9,696 nt of DNA from Pseudomonadota bacterium (GTDB lineage Bacteria > Pseudomonadota > Gammaproteobacteria > Burkholderiales > Thiobacillaceae): positions 1-9,696 of the forward strand of contig JAKBJA010000167.1 in NCBI GenBank assembly GCA_021836225.1, in the 5' to 3' direction. The translations under genes were made by a program, and so were the position numbers. The notes beneath the pieces are model-generated. The model was given only the letters and a program-made list of their open reading frames with translations. It had not been told where the DNA came from and ran no database searches. Shown in pieces: positions 1 to 6,471 of the stretch (position 1 is the stretch's first letter; every line of letters begins with the position of its first letter).

Positions 1-1452
1 CAGGTCTACCGCACCGCCGCCGAACGCGACCAGGCGGTGATCAACGACATCCGCGCGCGCAACGCCAACGGCCAGCCGGTACTGGTCGGCACCACGTCGA
101 TCGAGGCGAACGAACACCTGTCGGCCAAGCTGAAGGAAGCCGGGCTGCCGCACAACGTGCTGAACGCCAAGCAGCACGCGCGTGAAGCCGAGGTGATCGC
201 GCAGGCGGGCATGCCGGGCGGCATCACCATCGCCACCAACATGGCGGGCCGCGGCACCGACATCGTGCTGGGCGGCAGCATCCAGAAGGAAATCGACGCG
301 ATCCGCAACGACGAGGCGCTGTCCGGCGCCGACAAGGATGCGCGCACCGCCGCGCTCAAGACCGAGTGGCAGCAGCGCCACGACGCCGTGTTGGCGTCCG
401 GCGGCCTGCACATCATCGGCACCGAGCGCCACGAATCGCGTCGGGTCGACAACCAGCTGCGCGGCCGCTCCGGACGCCAGGGCGACCCCGGCTCCAGCCG
501 CTTCTTCCTGTCGCTGGAAGATCCGCTGCTGCGCATCTTCGCTTCCGACCGCGTCGCCGCGATCATGAACCGCCTGAAGATGCCCGAGGGCGAAGCGATC
601 GAGCACCCGTGGGTGACGCGCGCGATCGAAAACGCGCAGCGCAAGGTCGAGCAGCGCAACTTCGACATCCGCAAGCAGCTGCTCGAATACGACGACGTCT
701 CCAACGACCAGCGCAAGGTGATCTACGAGCAGCGCAACGAACTGCTGGCGAGCGCCGACATCGGCGACACCATCCGCGCCATGCGCGACGACGTGCTGAA
801 CGAGGCGATCAATCTGCACATCGCACCGGGCAGCATGGACGAGCAGTGGGACGTGGCGGGTCTGGAGAAATCCCTGGCCGCGCAGTTCTCGCTCGACCTC
901 CCGCTGCAGCAGTGGCTGGACGGGGACAAGACCCTGAACGAGGAGGGTCTGCGCAAGCGGATCATGGAAACCGCCGACGCGCTGTACAAGGAGAAGGAAG
1001 CGCAGGTCGGTGAAGAGGGCCTGCGCCAGTTCGAGCGTGCGGTGATGCTGCAGAGCCTCGACAGCCACTGGCGCGAACATCTGTCGGCGCTGGATCACCT
1101 GCGTCAGGGCATCCACCTGCGCGGCTATGCGCAGAAACAGCCCAAGCAGGAATACAAGCGCGAGGCGTTCGAACTGTTCTCGGCCATGCTGACGGGAATC
1201 AAGGCCGAGGTCACCCAGATTACCTGCACCGTCCAGGTTCGTGCGCCCGAGGATGTGCAGGCGGTCGAGCCGCACGAGCCGTCAAATGTTCAGTTTGAGC
1301 ATACCGAATACGATGAAGGACGCGATTTCGCCGAAGCCGAGGTGGGTGCGTCCGAAGCGGGGGGCGAGGCCTATCCAAAAGTCGGCCGCAACGATCCTTG
1401 CCCGTGCGGGTCGGGCAAGAAGTACAAGCACTGCCACGGCAAATTGAGCTGA
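1..1452 (+). CDS. secA: Protein translocase subunit SecA, C-terminal part (5' end outside window)
   Basis: SecA is the ATPase motor that drives unfolded preproteins through the SecYEG channel. Only the last 483 codons are present; the frame is open from base 1, so the N-terminal nucleotide-binding domain lies upstream. Seen directly: the second helicase-like domain with [12 protein letters not shown] near the start, [12 protein letters not shown] at about bases 241-276, and the arginine-finger motif [18 protein letters not shown] at about 454-507. Next come the helical scaffold and wing, including [20 protein letters not shown], then an acidic, poorly conserved linker. The gene ends in the zinc-binding tail, with Cys codons at 1399, 1405 and 1432 and the next ligand His at 1435 ([14 protein letters not shown]). 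This tail binds SecB and phospholipid in known SecA proteins. The tail is intact, so the gene looks functional. Identification is secure from full co-linearity with the family. Confidence 0.98.
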   Translation, partial: QVYRTAAERDQAVINDIRARNANGQPVLVGTTSIEANEHLSAKLKEAGLPHNVLNAKQHAREAEVIAQAGMPGGITIATNMAGRGTDIVLGGSIQKEIDAIRNDEALSGADKDARTAALKTEWQQRHDAVLASGGLHIIGTERHESRRVDNQLRGRSGRQGDPGSSRFFLSLEDPLLRIFASDRVAAIMNRLKMPEGEAIEHPWVTRAIENAQRKVEQRNFDIRKQLLEYDDVSNDQRKVIYEQRNELLASADIGDTIRAMRDDVLNEAINLHIAPGSMDEQWDVAGLEKSLAAQFSLDLPLQQWLDGDKTLNEEGLRKRIMETADALYKEKEAQVGEEGLRQFERAVMLQSLDSHWREHLSALDHLRQGIHLRGYAQKQPKQEYKREAFELFSAMLTGIKAEVTQITCTVQVRAPEDVQAVEPHEPSNVQFEHTEYDEGRDFAEAEVGASEAGGEAYPKVGRNDPCPCGSGKKYKHCHGKLS

Positions 1453-1461
1453 GGAGACATC

Positions 1462-1689
1462 ATGCCTTACTACGTTTTCCGAATGGGAATGTTCAAAGTA
1501 CTGGAAAAGCAGGGCGAGTGGGCGACCTTCAAAGAGGCCAAAGCGCACACCAACGAACTGCGCAAGACGCTCGACCCCAAGTCCGGCGACAAGTACAAGA
1601 TGATCTTCGCCGAGAACGAAATCGCCGCGCAGGAGACGCTCACGGCCGAGCGCGAACTGGAGAAGACCCTCTCCGGTGACGACTGGTAA
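1462..1689 (+). CDS. Small conserved-type protein of unknown function downstream of secA
   Basis: A 75-residue soluble protein starting MPYYVFRMGMFKVLEKQGEW, with no signal peptide or membrane segment. The middle is rich in Lys, Thr and Glu, and the C-terminal half (about residues 48-70) is strongly charged and probably helical. The start is well supported: a GAGGAGA Shine-Dalgarno sequence (1452-1458) sits a few bases before the ATG, and the gene begins 9 bases after the secA stop, so co-transcription with secA is likely. I believe similar short proteins occur in other betaproteobacteria, but I know of no assigned role. The stop codon TAA (1687-1689) coincides with the outer end of the inverted-repeat element that follows, so the final residues could have been shaped by its arrival (inference). 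Confidence 0.8.
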   Translation: MPYYVFRMGMFKVLEKQGEWATFKEAKAHTNELRKTLDPKSGDKYKMIFAENEIAAQETLTAERELEKTLSGDDW

Positions 1690-1888
1690 AAGTTATCCAT
1701 AAACCTACTGCGCGGCTGATATCCGGGATCGCGCGCTGCTCGCAATCCTCATGTACTTCAGTACATTCCGGTTGCTGCGCTGCGGGCTCACCCGGCTGAG
1801 CGCGGTTGTTGGCGCTTTAGCGCCTTTACAACCGCGGCCTACTCCGTGCGGGTGCTCAGTCGCTCGCTACGGTTTCTGGACAACTTTG
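1688..1888. repeat. About 200-bp structured inverted-repeat element (MITE-like or structured RNA)
   Basis: This gene-free stretch has matching inverted ends. Bases 1689-1705 match the reverse complement of 1871-1887 at 15 of 17 positions (AAAGTTATCCATAAACC against AAAGTTGTCCAGAAACC). Inside are two hairpins. The first is ATGTACT-TC-AGTACAT at 1751-1766, extended imperfectly by GCAATC pairing with GGTTGC. The second is CGCGGTTGT/ACAACCGCG (1801-1809 with 1828-1836) enclosing GGCGC-TTTA-GCGCC (1811-1824). Their centres (about 1758.5 and 1818.5) are equidistant from the centre of the terminal repeats (1788). A weaker inner match pairs GCGCGGCTGA near 1710-1720 with TCAGTCGCTCGC near 1857-1868. 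No transposase or clear target duplication is visible. A dispersed palindromic repeat is my best reading; a structured untranslated RNA is the alternative. Confidence 0.6.
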
Positions 1889-1902
1889 TCCTTAAGCTAA
1901 AT

Positions 1903-2349
1903 ATGGCTGAGTACAACGAAGACGCTTACAAGCTGGCCCGCAAGGCCTACATTGAACACAGCTGTCCGTTCGAGCGGGCCCTGTTGTCTCGCTGCGTTGC
2001 CTGCGATCGTTCGCGCAAGCTCAACCTGGCCGAGCGCGAAGCAATTGCCTGCGGCGACTCGGCGGTGCGCGAGCACTGCCTGACGTTTTATCAGGCGCTG
2101 CACGAGAACGCCCAGTTCGCTCTGAAAATCAATCCCGACGCGCCGTGGCCCTTCGGCAAGGAAATCCGTGCCCAGTGCGGCGGCGTGCGCGGGCTGGCCG
2201 ACGCGATGGATGGCGCAGCGGATGAATCCACCGACATCGCTGCCACCGTGCTGCAGGGCAACGAGCACTTTGGCGGCAGCGCCAAGTTTCCCTATTCCGA
2301 GATCATGCGCGCCGTGGTGCACTACGAGCCGCGCAAGCGGCGTTGCTGA
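1903..2349 (+). CDS. Cysteine-rich small protein of unknown function
   Basis: A 148-residue protein starting MAEYNEDAYKLARKAYIEH, with no signal peptide or transmembrane segment, so probably cytoplasmic. It has a cluster of cysteines in its first 60 residues: C21, C31, C34, C50 and C59 (C-x9-C-x2-C-x15-C-x8-C), with H19 and H58 beside the outer ones, plus a cysteine at the very C-terminus (RKRRC). This could bind zinc or an iron-sulfur cluster, but that is inference; I do not recognise the family with confidence. The start at 1903 is preferred over an in-frame GTG at 1846, because the extra residues would be encoded by the inverted-repeat element. There is no good Shine-Dalgarno sequence before 1903, so the start is not certain. 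The gene is followed by a strong terminator, so it is probably a single-gene unit or the end of the secA unit. Confidence 0.75.
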   Translation: MAEYNEDAYKLARKAYIEHSCPFERALLSRCVACDRSRKLNLAEREAIACGDSAVREHCLTFYQALHENAQFALKINPDAPWPFGKEIRAQCGGVRGLADAMDGAADESTDIAATVLQGNEHFGGSAKFPYSEIMRAVVHYEPRKRRC

Positions 2350-2376
2350 CGGCGCAGCCTGCATGTCAGGGAACCT

Positions 2377-2417
2377 AAGGCGGCTGGTTGCGGTCTCTTG
2401 GGCAGCCTGCCTTTTTT
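2377..2417 (+). terminator. Rho-independent terminator after the cysteine-rich protein gene
   Basis: AAGGCGGCTG (2377-2386) pairs with CAGCC-(T)-GCCTT (2403-2413), giving a 10-bp stem with one bulged T at 2408 and a 16-base loop. The 3' side runs straight into a T tract (2412-2417). It lies 28 bases after the stop at 2349 and separates that gene from the copper cluster. Confidence 0.65.
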
Positions 2418-2426
2418 GATTACACT
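2398..2426 (+). promoter_or_regulatory. Possible sigma-70 promoter for the copper cluster
   Basis: TTGGGC (2398-2403), a 17-base spacer and TACACT (2421-2426, 4 of 6 to the -10 consensus) lie just before the GTG at 2433. The match is weak at the -35 and overlaps the terminator stem. If real, transcription would begin at or beside the GTG, implying a leaderless message. I see no convincing CueR or CusR/CopR operator dyad here. Confidence 0.25.
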
Positions 2427-2432
2427 GCCCGC

Positions 2433-2795
2433 GTGCGCACCCGATTCCGCCGATTCCTGCTGATGCTGTTGATGCTGGCCTTGCCCGTGCAGGCGGTGGC
2501 CTCTGCGTCCATGCTGGGATGCATGGTTTCGCATCAGGCTGCGGCGGAGTCAGTGGCAATGGCCGACGAGATGGGGGCGGGCTGCCATGAAACCGAGCAG
2601 CCGGATGCGCCGCCCGCGCAGCACGACTGCAAACACTGTGCCGCGTGTGCGCTGGCATCGACATTGCCGATTCCGGTCAGCGAAACGCCGGCAATCATGA
2701 CTGCCGAGCAACGCTACGCGTCTGATCCCGCTTCACGCTTCAGCGGCTTTGTCCCCGAAGGCCCCGAGCGGCCTCCTCGAACCCCCCTCGCCTGA
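2433..2795 (+). CDS. Secreted Cys/His-rich small protein, CzcI/DUF2946-like, first gene of the copper cluster
   Basis: A 120-residue exported protein. From the GTG at 2433 it reads (M)RTRFRRFLLMLLMLALPVQA, a basic start followed by a hydrophobic core and an Ala-x-Ala-type cleavage region, so it should be periplasmic. The mature part carries MLGCMVSH, CHETE and the compact motif HDCKHCAACA, a likely soft-metal site, and ends FVPEGPERPPRTPLA. This overall plan (signal peptide, Cys/His cluster, C-terminal ERPPR-like tail) is familiar from small proteins found ahead of CzcCBA/CusCBA-type efflux genes, often annotated CzcI-like or DUF2946; the assignment is from pattern memory only. Longer starts in this frame (2388) would place non-signal sequence before the hydrophobic core and read through the terminator, so I prefer 2433. 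The start has no clear ribosome-binding site. Confidence 0.7.
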   Translation: MRTRFRRFLLMLLMLALPVQAVASASMLGCMVSHQAAAESVAMADEMGAGCHETEQPDAPPAQHDCKHCAACALASTLPIPVSETPAIMTAEQRYASDPASRFSGFVPEGPERPPRTPLA

Positions 2796-2798
2796 ATC

Positions 2799-2819
2799 CC
2801 GCGCCGTCTGACGGCGCGG
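2799..2819. other. 9-bp stem-loop between the first two copper-cluster genes
   Basis: CCGCGCCGT (2799-2807) and ACGGCGCGG (2811-2819) form a perfect stem with loop CTG, four bases after the stop at 2795. There is no T tract directly after it (only TTTT at 2828-2831), so it is a poor classical terminator. It could stabilise the upstream message end or cause partial termination. Confidence 0.5.
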
Positions 2820-2834
2820 CAATCCGATTTTGTC

Positions 2835-2852
2835 CGCGGCGGATCCGCCGCG
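2835..2852. other. 18-bp perfect palindrome before the His-tailed small protein gene
   Basis: CGCGGCGGATCCGCCGCG is identical to its reverse complement. It lies 18 bases before the ATG at 2871 and just upstream of the GAGG ribosome-binding site. It could be a protein-binding dyad, or part of an RNA structure together with the stem-loop at 2799-2819. Function unknown. Confidence 0.5.
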
Positions 2853-2870
2853 TGGTTTGCGAGGTCCATC

Positions 2871-3143
2871 ATGTTGAATGTTGTATTCCGTTTGGCGGCG
2901 CCGTGGGCGTGCGCCTGGGCTGTGTGGGCGCCTGCGGTTCAGGCTGCTGAGGCCCCATTGCCCGAAAAGGCTGCATCTGCGCCGTTCACACGCTATCAAG
3001 GCTGGCGTGACGAGCCGCTGCAGGACTGGCGCGAAGCCAACGATCGGGTCGGCGAAATCGGCGGCTGGCGCACCTATCTGCGCGAAGCGCAGCCGGCTGC
3101 CGAAGACGCCGGTCAGGGCCAGCATGGCCACCAAGGACATTGA
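2871..3143 (+). CDS. Small secreted protein with a His-rich C-terminus, copper cluster
   Basis: A 90-residue protein with a signal peptide (hydrophobic to about residue 22, likely cleaved after AVQA), predicted to be periplasmic. The mature part contains an aromatic, charged core (RYQGWRDEPLQDWREANDRV, then GEIGGWRTYLREAQ). It ends in a Gly/Gln/His tail, GQGQHGHQGH, which could bind copper. I have the impression that the core, with its repeated Trp residues, recurs beside CusC-type genes in betaproteobacterial copper and heavy-metal clusters, but I know of no tested function. A GAGG ribosome-binding sequence (2861-2864) precedes the ATG. The stop is followed 9 bases later by the efflux lipoprotein gene, so the two are almost certainly co-transcribed. 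Confidence 0.75.
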   Translation: MLNVVFRLAAPWACAWAVWAPAVQAAEAPLPEKAASAPFTRYQGWRDEPLQDWREANDRVGEIGGWRTYLREAQPAAEDAGQGQHGHQGH

Positions 3144-3152
3144 GGAGGCGCC

Positions 3153-4565
3153 ATGCACGCATGCCCATCTATTTCTCGCACGCTTACGTTCGCCGCACTG
3201 TCTGCCAGCCTGCTCGGCGGCTGCGCGAGCTTTTCTCCGGACGGCGGATTCGATGCGATTCGATCCGCCACCCAGTCGCACATCCAGAAAGACGTGGCCT
3301 GGTCACGCGACGATGCCGGTCGCAGCCAGACACAGGCGCGCATCGATGTCCTGCTGGCCCAGCCGCTTTCCGCGGATGATGCGGTGCAGATCGCGCTCCT
3401 GAACAATCCCGGCCTGCAGACTGCCTTCAACACGCTGGGGATTGCAGAGGCCGACTGGGTGGCGGCGCAGCGCCTGCCGAATCCCGGCTTTTCCATCGGC
3501 CGTTCCACGCGCGGCAGCGAGGTGGAATGGGAGCGCAGCCTGCACCTCAACCTGGCGCGGCTGCTGACGATGCCGATGCGCGCCGATATCGAACAGCGCC
3601 TGTTCGAGCAGACCCGGCAAGGGCTGGTGCTGGAGGTGTTGCGGCTGGCAGCCGACACGCGCAAGGCCTGGGTCGCCGCCGTGGCCGCCGGGCAGACGGC
3701 GCACTATCAGCAGCAGGCGATGGACGCCGCCGAAGCGGGCGCCGAACTGGCGCGCCGCATGGCGCAGACGGGCAACTGGAGCAAGCTGAAGCAGGCGCGT
3801 GAGCAGGCCTTCTATGCCGATTCCGCGCTGGCGGTCGCCCGTGCAGGGCAGGCAAGGCTGCAAGCGCGCGAGCGCCTGATCCGGCTGCTGGGTTTGAACA
3901 ATGGCGAGCGGCTGCAATTGCCCGAGCGGCTGCCCGATCTGCCTGCGTCCTTGCCGCCGCTGCCGGACGTCGAACAGCAGGCGATGGGATCGCGCCTGGA
4001 TCTGCAGATGACCCGGCTGCAGGCCGAGGCGCTGGCGAAGAACCTCGGCCTTACTCGCCAGACCCGCTTCATCAACGTGCTGGAACTGGGCATCAGCAAC
4101 AACAGCTCGAACCAGGAACCCTTGCAGCGCGGCTACGAAATCAGCTTCGAGCTGCCGCTGTTCGACGGGGGACAGACGCGGGTGGTGCAGGCGGAGTCGC
4201 GCTATCGCCAGGCGCTGGAGAGCGCGCGCGAAACCGTGGTCAATGCACGATCCGAGGTGCGCGAGGCCTACGCCATGCAGCAGGGCCAATACGCGATCGC
4301 GCGCCATCTGCGCGACGAGGTGGTGCCGCTCAAGCAGCGCATTTCCGAGGAAAACCTGCTGCGCTACAACGGCATGCTGATCGGCGTGTTCGAACTCCTG
4401 GCCGACGCACGTTCGCAGATCGCATCGGTCAACGCCGCCATCGAGGCGCAGCGCGATTTCTGGCTGGCCGATGCCGACCTGCAGATGGCGCTCGTCGGCA
4501 CGCCCGGCAAGACCGCCGTCACCACCGCCTCATCCGCCCCCGCTGAAGCCGCGGGCGGACACTGA
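3153..4565 (+). CDS. TolC/CusC-family outer-membrane efflux lipoprotein
   Basis: A 470-residue outer-membrane channel of the OEP/TolC family, the exit duct of tripartite pumps and, by context, for copper. The N-terminus has a signal peptide with a lipobox, LLGGC, and Cys24 as the lipidated residue, as in CusC and SilC. Two OEP repeats are visible: the first starts near LSADDAVQIALLNNPGLQTAF (about residues 71-91) with the following LPNPGFSIG; the second starts near ISFELPLFDGG and continues as long helices to about residue 450. The C-terminus ends AEAAGGH. A strong GAGGAGG ribosome-binding site (3142-3148) fixes the start. No cusB- or cusA-like gene follows. The channel therefore either works with a pump encoded elsewhere or, as an inference, fills the CopB/PcoB-like outer-membrane place in an oxidase-based system. 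Confidence 0.9.
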   Translation: MHACPSISRTLTFAALSASLLGGCASFSPDGGFDAIRSATQSHIQKDVAWSRDDAGRSQTQARIDVLLAQPLSADDAVQIALLNNPGLQTAFNTLGIAEADWVAAQRLPNPGFSIGRSTRGSEVEWERSLHLNLARLLTMPMRADIEQRLFEQTRQGLVLEVLRLAADTRKAWVAAVAAGQTAHYQQQAMDAAEAGAELARRMAQTGNWSKLKQAREQAFYADSALAVARAGQARLQARERLIRLLGLNNGERLQLPERLPDLPASLPPLPDVEQQAMGSRLDLQMTRLQAEALAKNLGLTRQTRFINVLELGISNNSSNQEPLQRGYEISFELPLFDGGQTRVVQAESRYRQALESARETVVNARSEVREAYAMQQGQYAIARHLRDEVVPLKQRISEENLLRYNGMLIGVFELLADARSQIASVNAAIEAQRDFWLADADLQMALVGTPGKTAVTTASSAPAEAAGGH

Positions 4566-4576
4566 AAGGATTTGCG

Positions 4577-5962
4577 ATGACTTCAAGACGTGATTTTTTC
4601 AAGCTCGCTGGCGCGGCTGCTGCCGCCAGCGTCAGTCCGGTGGCGATGGCGGCGCTCCCGGAGATTGTCAGCATGGACAAACCCGACACCCAGCCGCCGC
4701 TGCTGCCGTCGACGGGCCGCCCCTACAACCCGGTGGTGACGCTGAACGGCTGGACGCTGCCGTGGCGAATGAAGGACGGAGTGAAGGAATTTCACCTGGT
4801 CGCCGAGCCGGTGGTGCGCGAGATCGCGCCCGGCATGAAGGCGCATCTGTGGGGCTACAACGGCCAGAGCCCCGGCCCCACCATCGAGGTGGTGGAAGGC
4901 GATCGTGTGCGCATCTACGTCACCAACCGCCTGCCCGAGCACACCACCATCCACTGGCATGGACAGCGCGTGCCCAACGGCATGGACGGCATCGGCGGGC
5001 TGACCCAGCCGCAGATCAAGCCAGGCAAGACTTTCGTGTACGAATTCGTCGCGCGCCGTCCCGGCACCTTCATGTATCACCCGCACGCCGACGAGATGAC
5101 GCAGATGGCGATGGGGATGATGGGTTTCTGGGTGACGCATCCGAAAGGCAAACACCCGCTGATCGAGACCGTCGACCGCGACTTCTGCTTCCTGCTCAAC
5201 GCCTACGACATCGACCCCGGCAGTGCCACGCCGTCGGTCAACACCATGCTCGACTTCAACCTGTGGACCTGGAACAGCCGCGTCTTTCCCGGCATCGACA
5301 GCCTCAACGTGCGGCTCAACGACCGTGTGCGCATCCGCATCGGCAATCTCACCATGACCAACCATCCGATTCACCTGCACGGCGTGGAATTCGAGGTGAC
5401 CGGCACCGACGGCGGCGCCACGCCCAAGGGCTCGCGCTGGCCGGAAGTGACCACCGACATCGCGGTCGGGCAGATGCGCCAGGTCGAGTTTCGCGCCGAC
5501 GAGGAAGGCGACTGGGCCTTCCATTGCCACAAGAGCCACCACACCATGAATGCGATGGGCCATGCTGTGCCGACCATGATCGGCGTCGATCACACGGGCC
5601 TCGCCCGCAAGATCACGAAGCTCGTTCCCGACTACATGGTGATGGGCGAGCGCGGCATGGCCGACATGGCGGAAATGGAAATGCCGCTGCCCGACAACAC
5701 GCTGCCGATGATGACCGGCCAGGGGCCGTATGGGCCGATTGAAATGGGCGGCATGTTCACGACGATGAAGGTGCGGCGCGGGCAGAAGCGCGGCGATTAT
5801 TCCGATCCCGGCTGGTTCAGGCAGCCGCCCGGCACGCAGGCGCGCGAAGTCAGCGAGGCCATGGCCGAGCCGGTGCGTGCGCCGCAGGCCGCCTCGCCCC
5901 AGGGCAAGCCGGGCGACATTGAAGTGACCGTACGCAAACCGACCGGCCATGCCGGTCATTGA
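4577..5962 (+). CDS. Tat-exported two-domain multicopper oxidase, CopA/laccase-like
   Basis: A 461-residue periplasmic copper oxidase, expected to oxidise Cu(I) to Cu(II) with reduction of O2 to water. The N-terminus has a twin-arginine signal (SRRDFFKLAGAAAAAS). The first cupredoxin domain holds HTTIHWHG (H126, H128) and YHPH (H168, H170). The last holds HPIHLHG (H263, H266, H268) and HCHKSHHTMNAM (H316, C317, H318, H322 and axial Met327). Together these give complete type 1 and trinuclear copper sites. There is no room for the middle domain of CueO or classical CopA, so this is a two-domain enzyme, a type known to work as trimers. A methionine-rich segment (about residues 353-400) and a tail ending GHAGH follow. 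An AAAGGA site (4565-4570) precedes the ATG, 11 bases after the lipoprotein stop. The substrate is inferred from context. Confidence 0.92.
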   Translation: MTSRRDFFKLAGAAAAASVSPVAMAALPEIVSMDKPDTQPPLLPSTGRPYNPVVTLNGWTLPWRMKDGVKEFHLVAEPVVREIAPGMKAHLWGYNGQSPGPTIEVVEGDRVRIYVTNRLPEHTTIHWHGQRVPNGMDGIGGLTQPQIKPGKTFVYEFVARRPGTFMYHPHADEMTQMAMGMMGFWVTHPKGKHPLIETVDRDFCFLLNAYDIDPGSATPSVNTMLDFNLWTWNSRVFPGIDSLNVRLNDRVRIRIGNLTMTNHPIHLHGVEFEVTGTDGGATPKGSRWPEVTTDIAVGQMRQVEFRADEEGDWAFHCHKSHHTMNAMGHAVPTMIGVDHTGLARKITKLVPDYMVMGERGMADMAEMEMPLPDNTLPMMTGQGPYGPIEMGGMFTTMKVRRGQKRGDYSDPGWFRQPPGTQAREVSEAMAEPVRAPQAASPQGKPGDIEVTVRKPTGHAGH

Positions 5963-5976
5963 ATGAAAGGACTGAC

Positions 5977-6471
5977 ATGAAATCCACCCTGCTGCTGGTC
6001 GTTTTTCTGGCCGTGCCACTGGCCCACGCGCACGGCGACAAGAAGCACGCGCCGGCTGCGGAGCCCGTCGCCGAGCAGACCGCCTGGGGCATTGCGGGCA
6101 AATCCGCGCAGGCCAGCCGCACGATCGAGCTTGCCATGGCCGACACCATGCGTTTCACGCCCGACAAGCTCACCGTGCAGGAAGGCGACACCGTTCGCTT
6201 CGTCGTCAGGAACACGGGCCGCATGCTGCACGAAATGGTCATCGGCACGCCTGCCGAATTGGCCAAGCACGCCGCCCTGATGGCCAAATTCCCCAACATG
6301 GCGCACGACGAGTCCTACATGGTGCACGTCGACCCCGACCAGAGCGGCGAAATCGTCTGGCACTTCAACCGCGCCGGGCGCTTCGAGTTCGCCTGCCTGA
6401 TCGCCGGACACTACGAAGCCGGCATGCGCGGCACGATTACCGTCAACCCGAAACAGGGAGACGCCAAATGA
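5977..6471 (+). CDS. CopI-like periplasmic cupredoxin
   Basis: A 164-residue type 1 copper protein. The signal peptide (MKSTLLLVVFLAVPLAHA) is probably cleaved just before HGDKKHA, leaving a mature N-terminus with His residues. The cupredoxin fold starts near residue 48 (RTIELAMADTMRFTPDKLTV). Copper ligands are visible as H85 (MLHEMVIG) and the C-x4-H-x4-M loop C140, H145 and M150 (CLIAGHYEAGM). The arrangement of an N-terminal His segment and one blue-copper site resembles CopI proteins of copper-resistance clusters (Rubrivivax, Cupriavidus), which protect the periplasm from copper; this link is from family knowledge. The ATG at 5977 is preferred over an in-frame TTG at 5959 because it has an AAAGG site (5966-5970) and gives a clean signal peptide. 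The gap from the oxidase stop is 14 bases. Confidence 0.88.
   Translation: MKSTLLLVVFLAVPLAHAHGDKKHAPAAEPVAEQTAWGIAGKSAQASRTIELAMADTMRFTPDKLTVQEGDTVRFVVRNTGRMLHEMVIGTPAELAKHAALMAKFPNMAHDESYMVHVDPDQSGEIVWHFNRAGRFEFACLIAGHYEAGMRGTITVNPKQGDAK

Noticed and set aside
1693..1701. DnaA-box-like sequence TTATCCATA
   Set aside because: One isolated near-match with no cluster or AT-rich unwinding region; it is part of the terminal inverted repeat.
1846..1902. Upstream GTG start for the cysteine-rich protein
   Set aside because: The added residues are encoded by the inverted-repeat element and there is no ribosome-binding site; ATG at 1903 gives a more natural N-terminus.
1897..2664. 255-residue minus-strand frame across the cysteine-rich protein gene
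   Set aside because: It would run through the terminator and into the opposite-strand secreted protein gene; the composition is typical of an antisense shadow.
2799..2831. Intrinsic terminator after the first copper-cluster gene
   Set aside because: The stem is strong but the T run comes 8 bases later and is only four long; kept as a stem-loop rather than a terminator.
3303..4307. 334-residue minus-strand frame inside the efflux lipoprotein gene
   Set aside because: Shadow of a well-supported TolC-family gene; low-complexity Leu/Arg/Gln/His composition, no domain seen.
4583..6019. 478-residue open frame on the minus strand across the oxidase gene
   Set aside because: It is antisense to a gene with complete copper-binding motifs; its His/Arg/Gly/Val-rich translation reflects high GC at third positions and matches no family.
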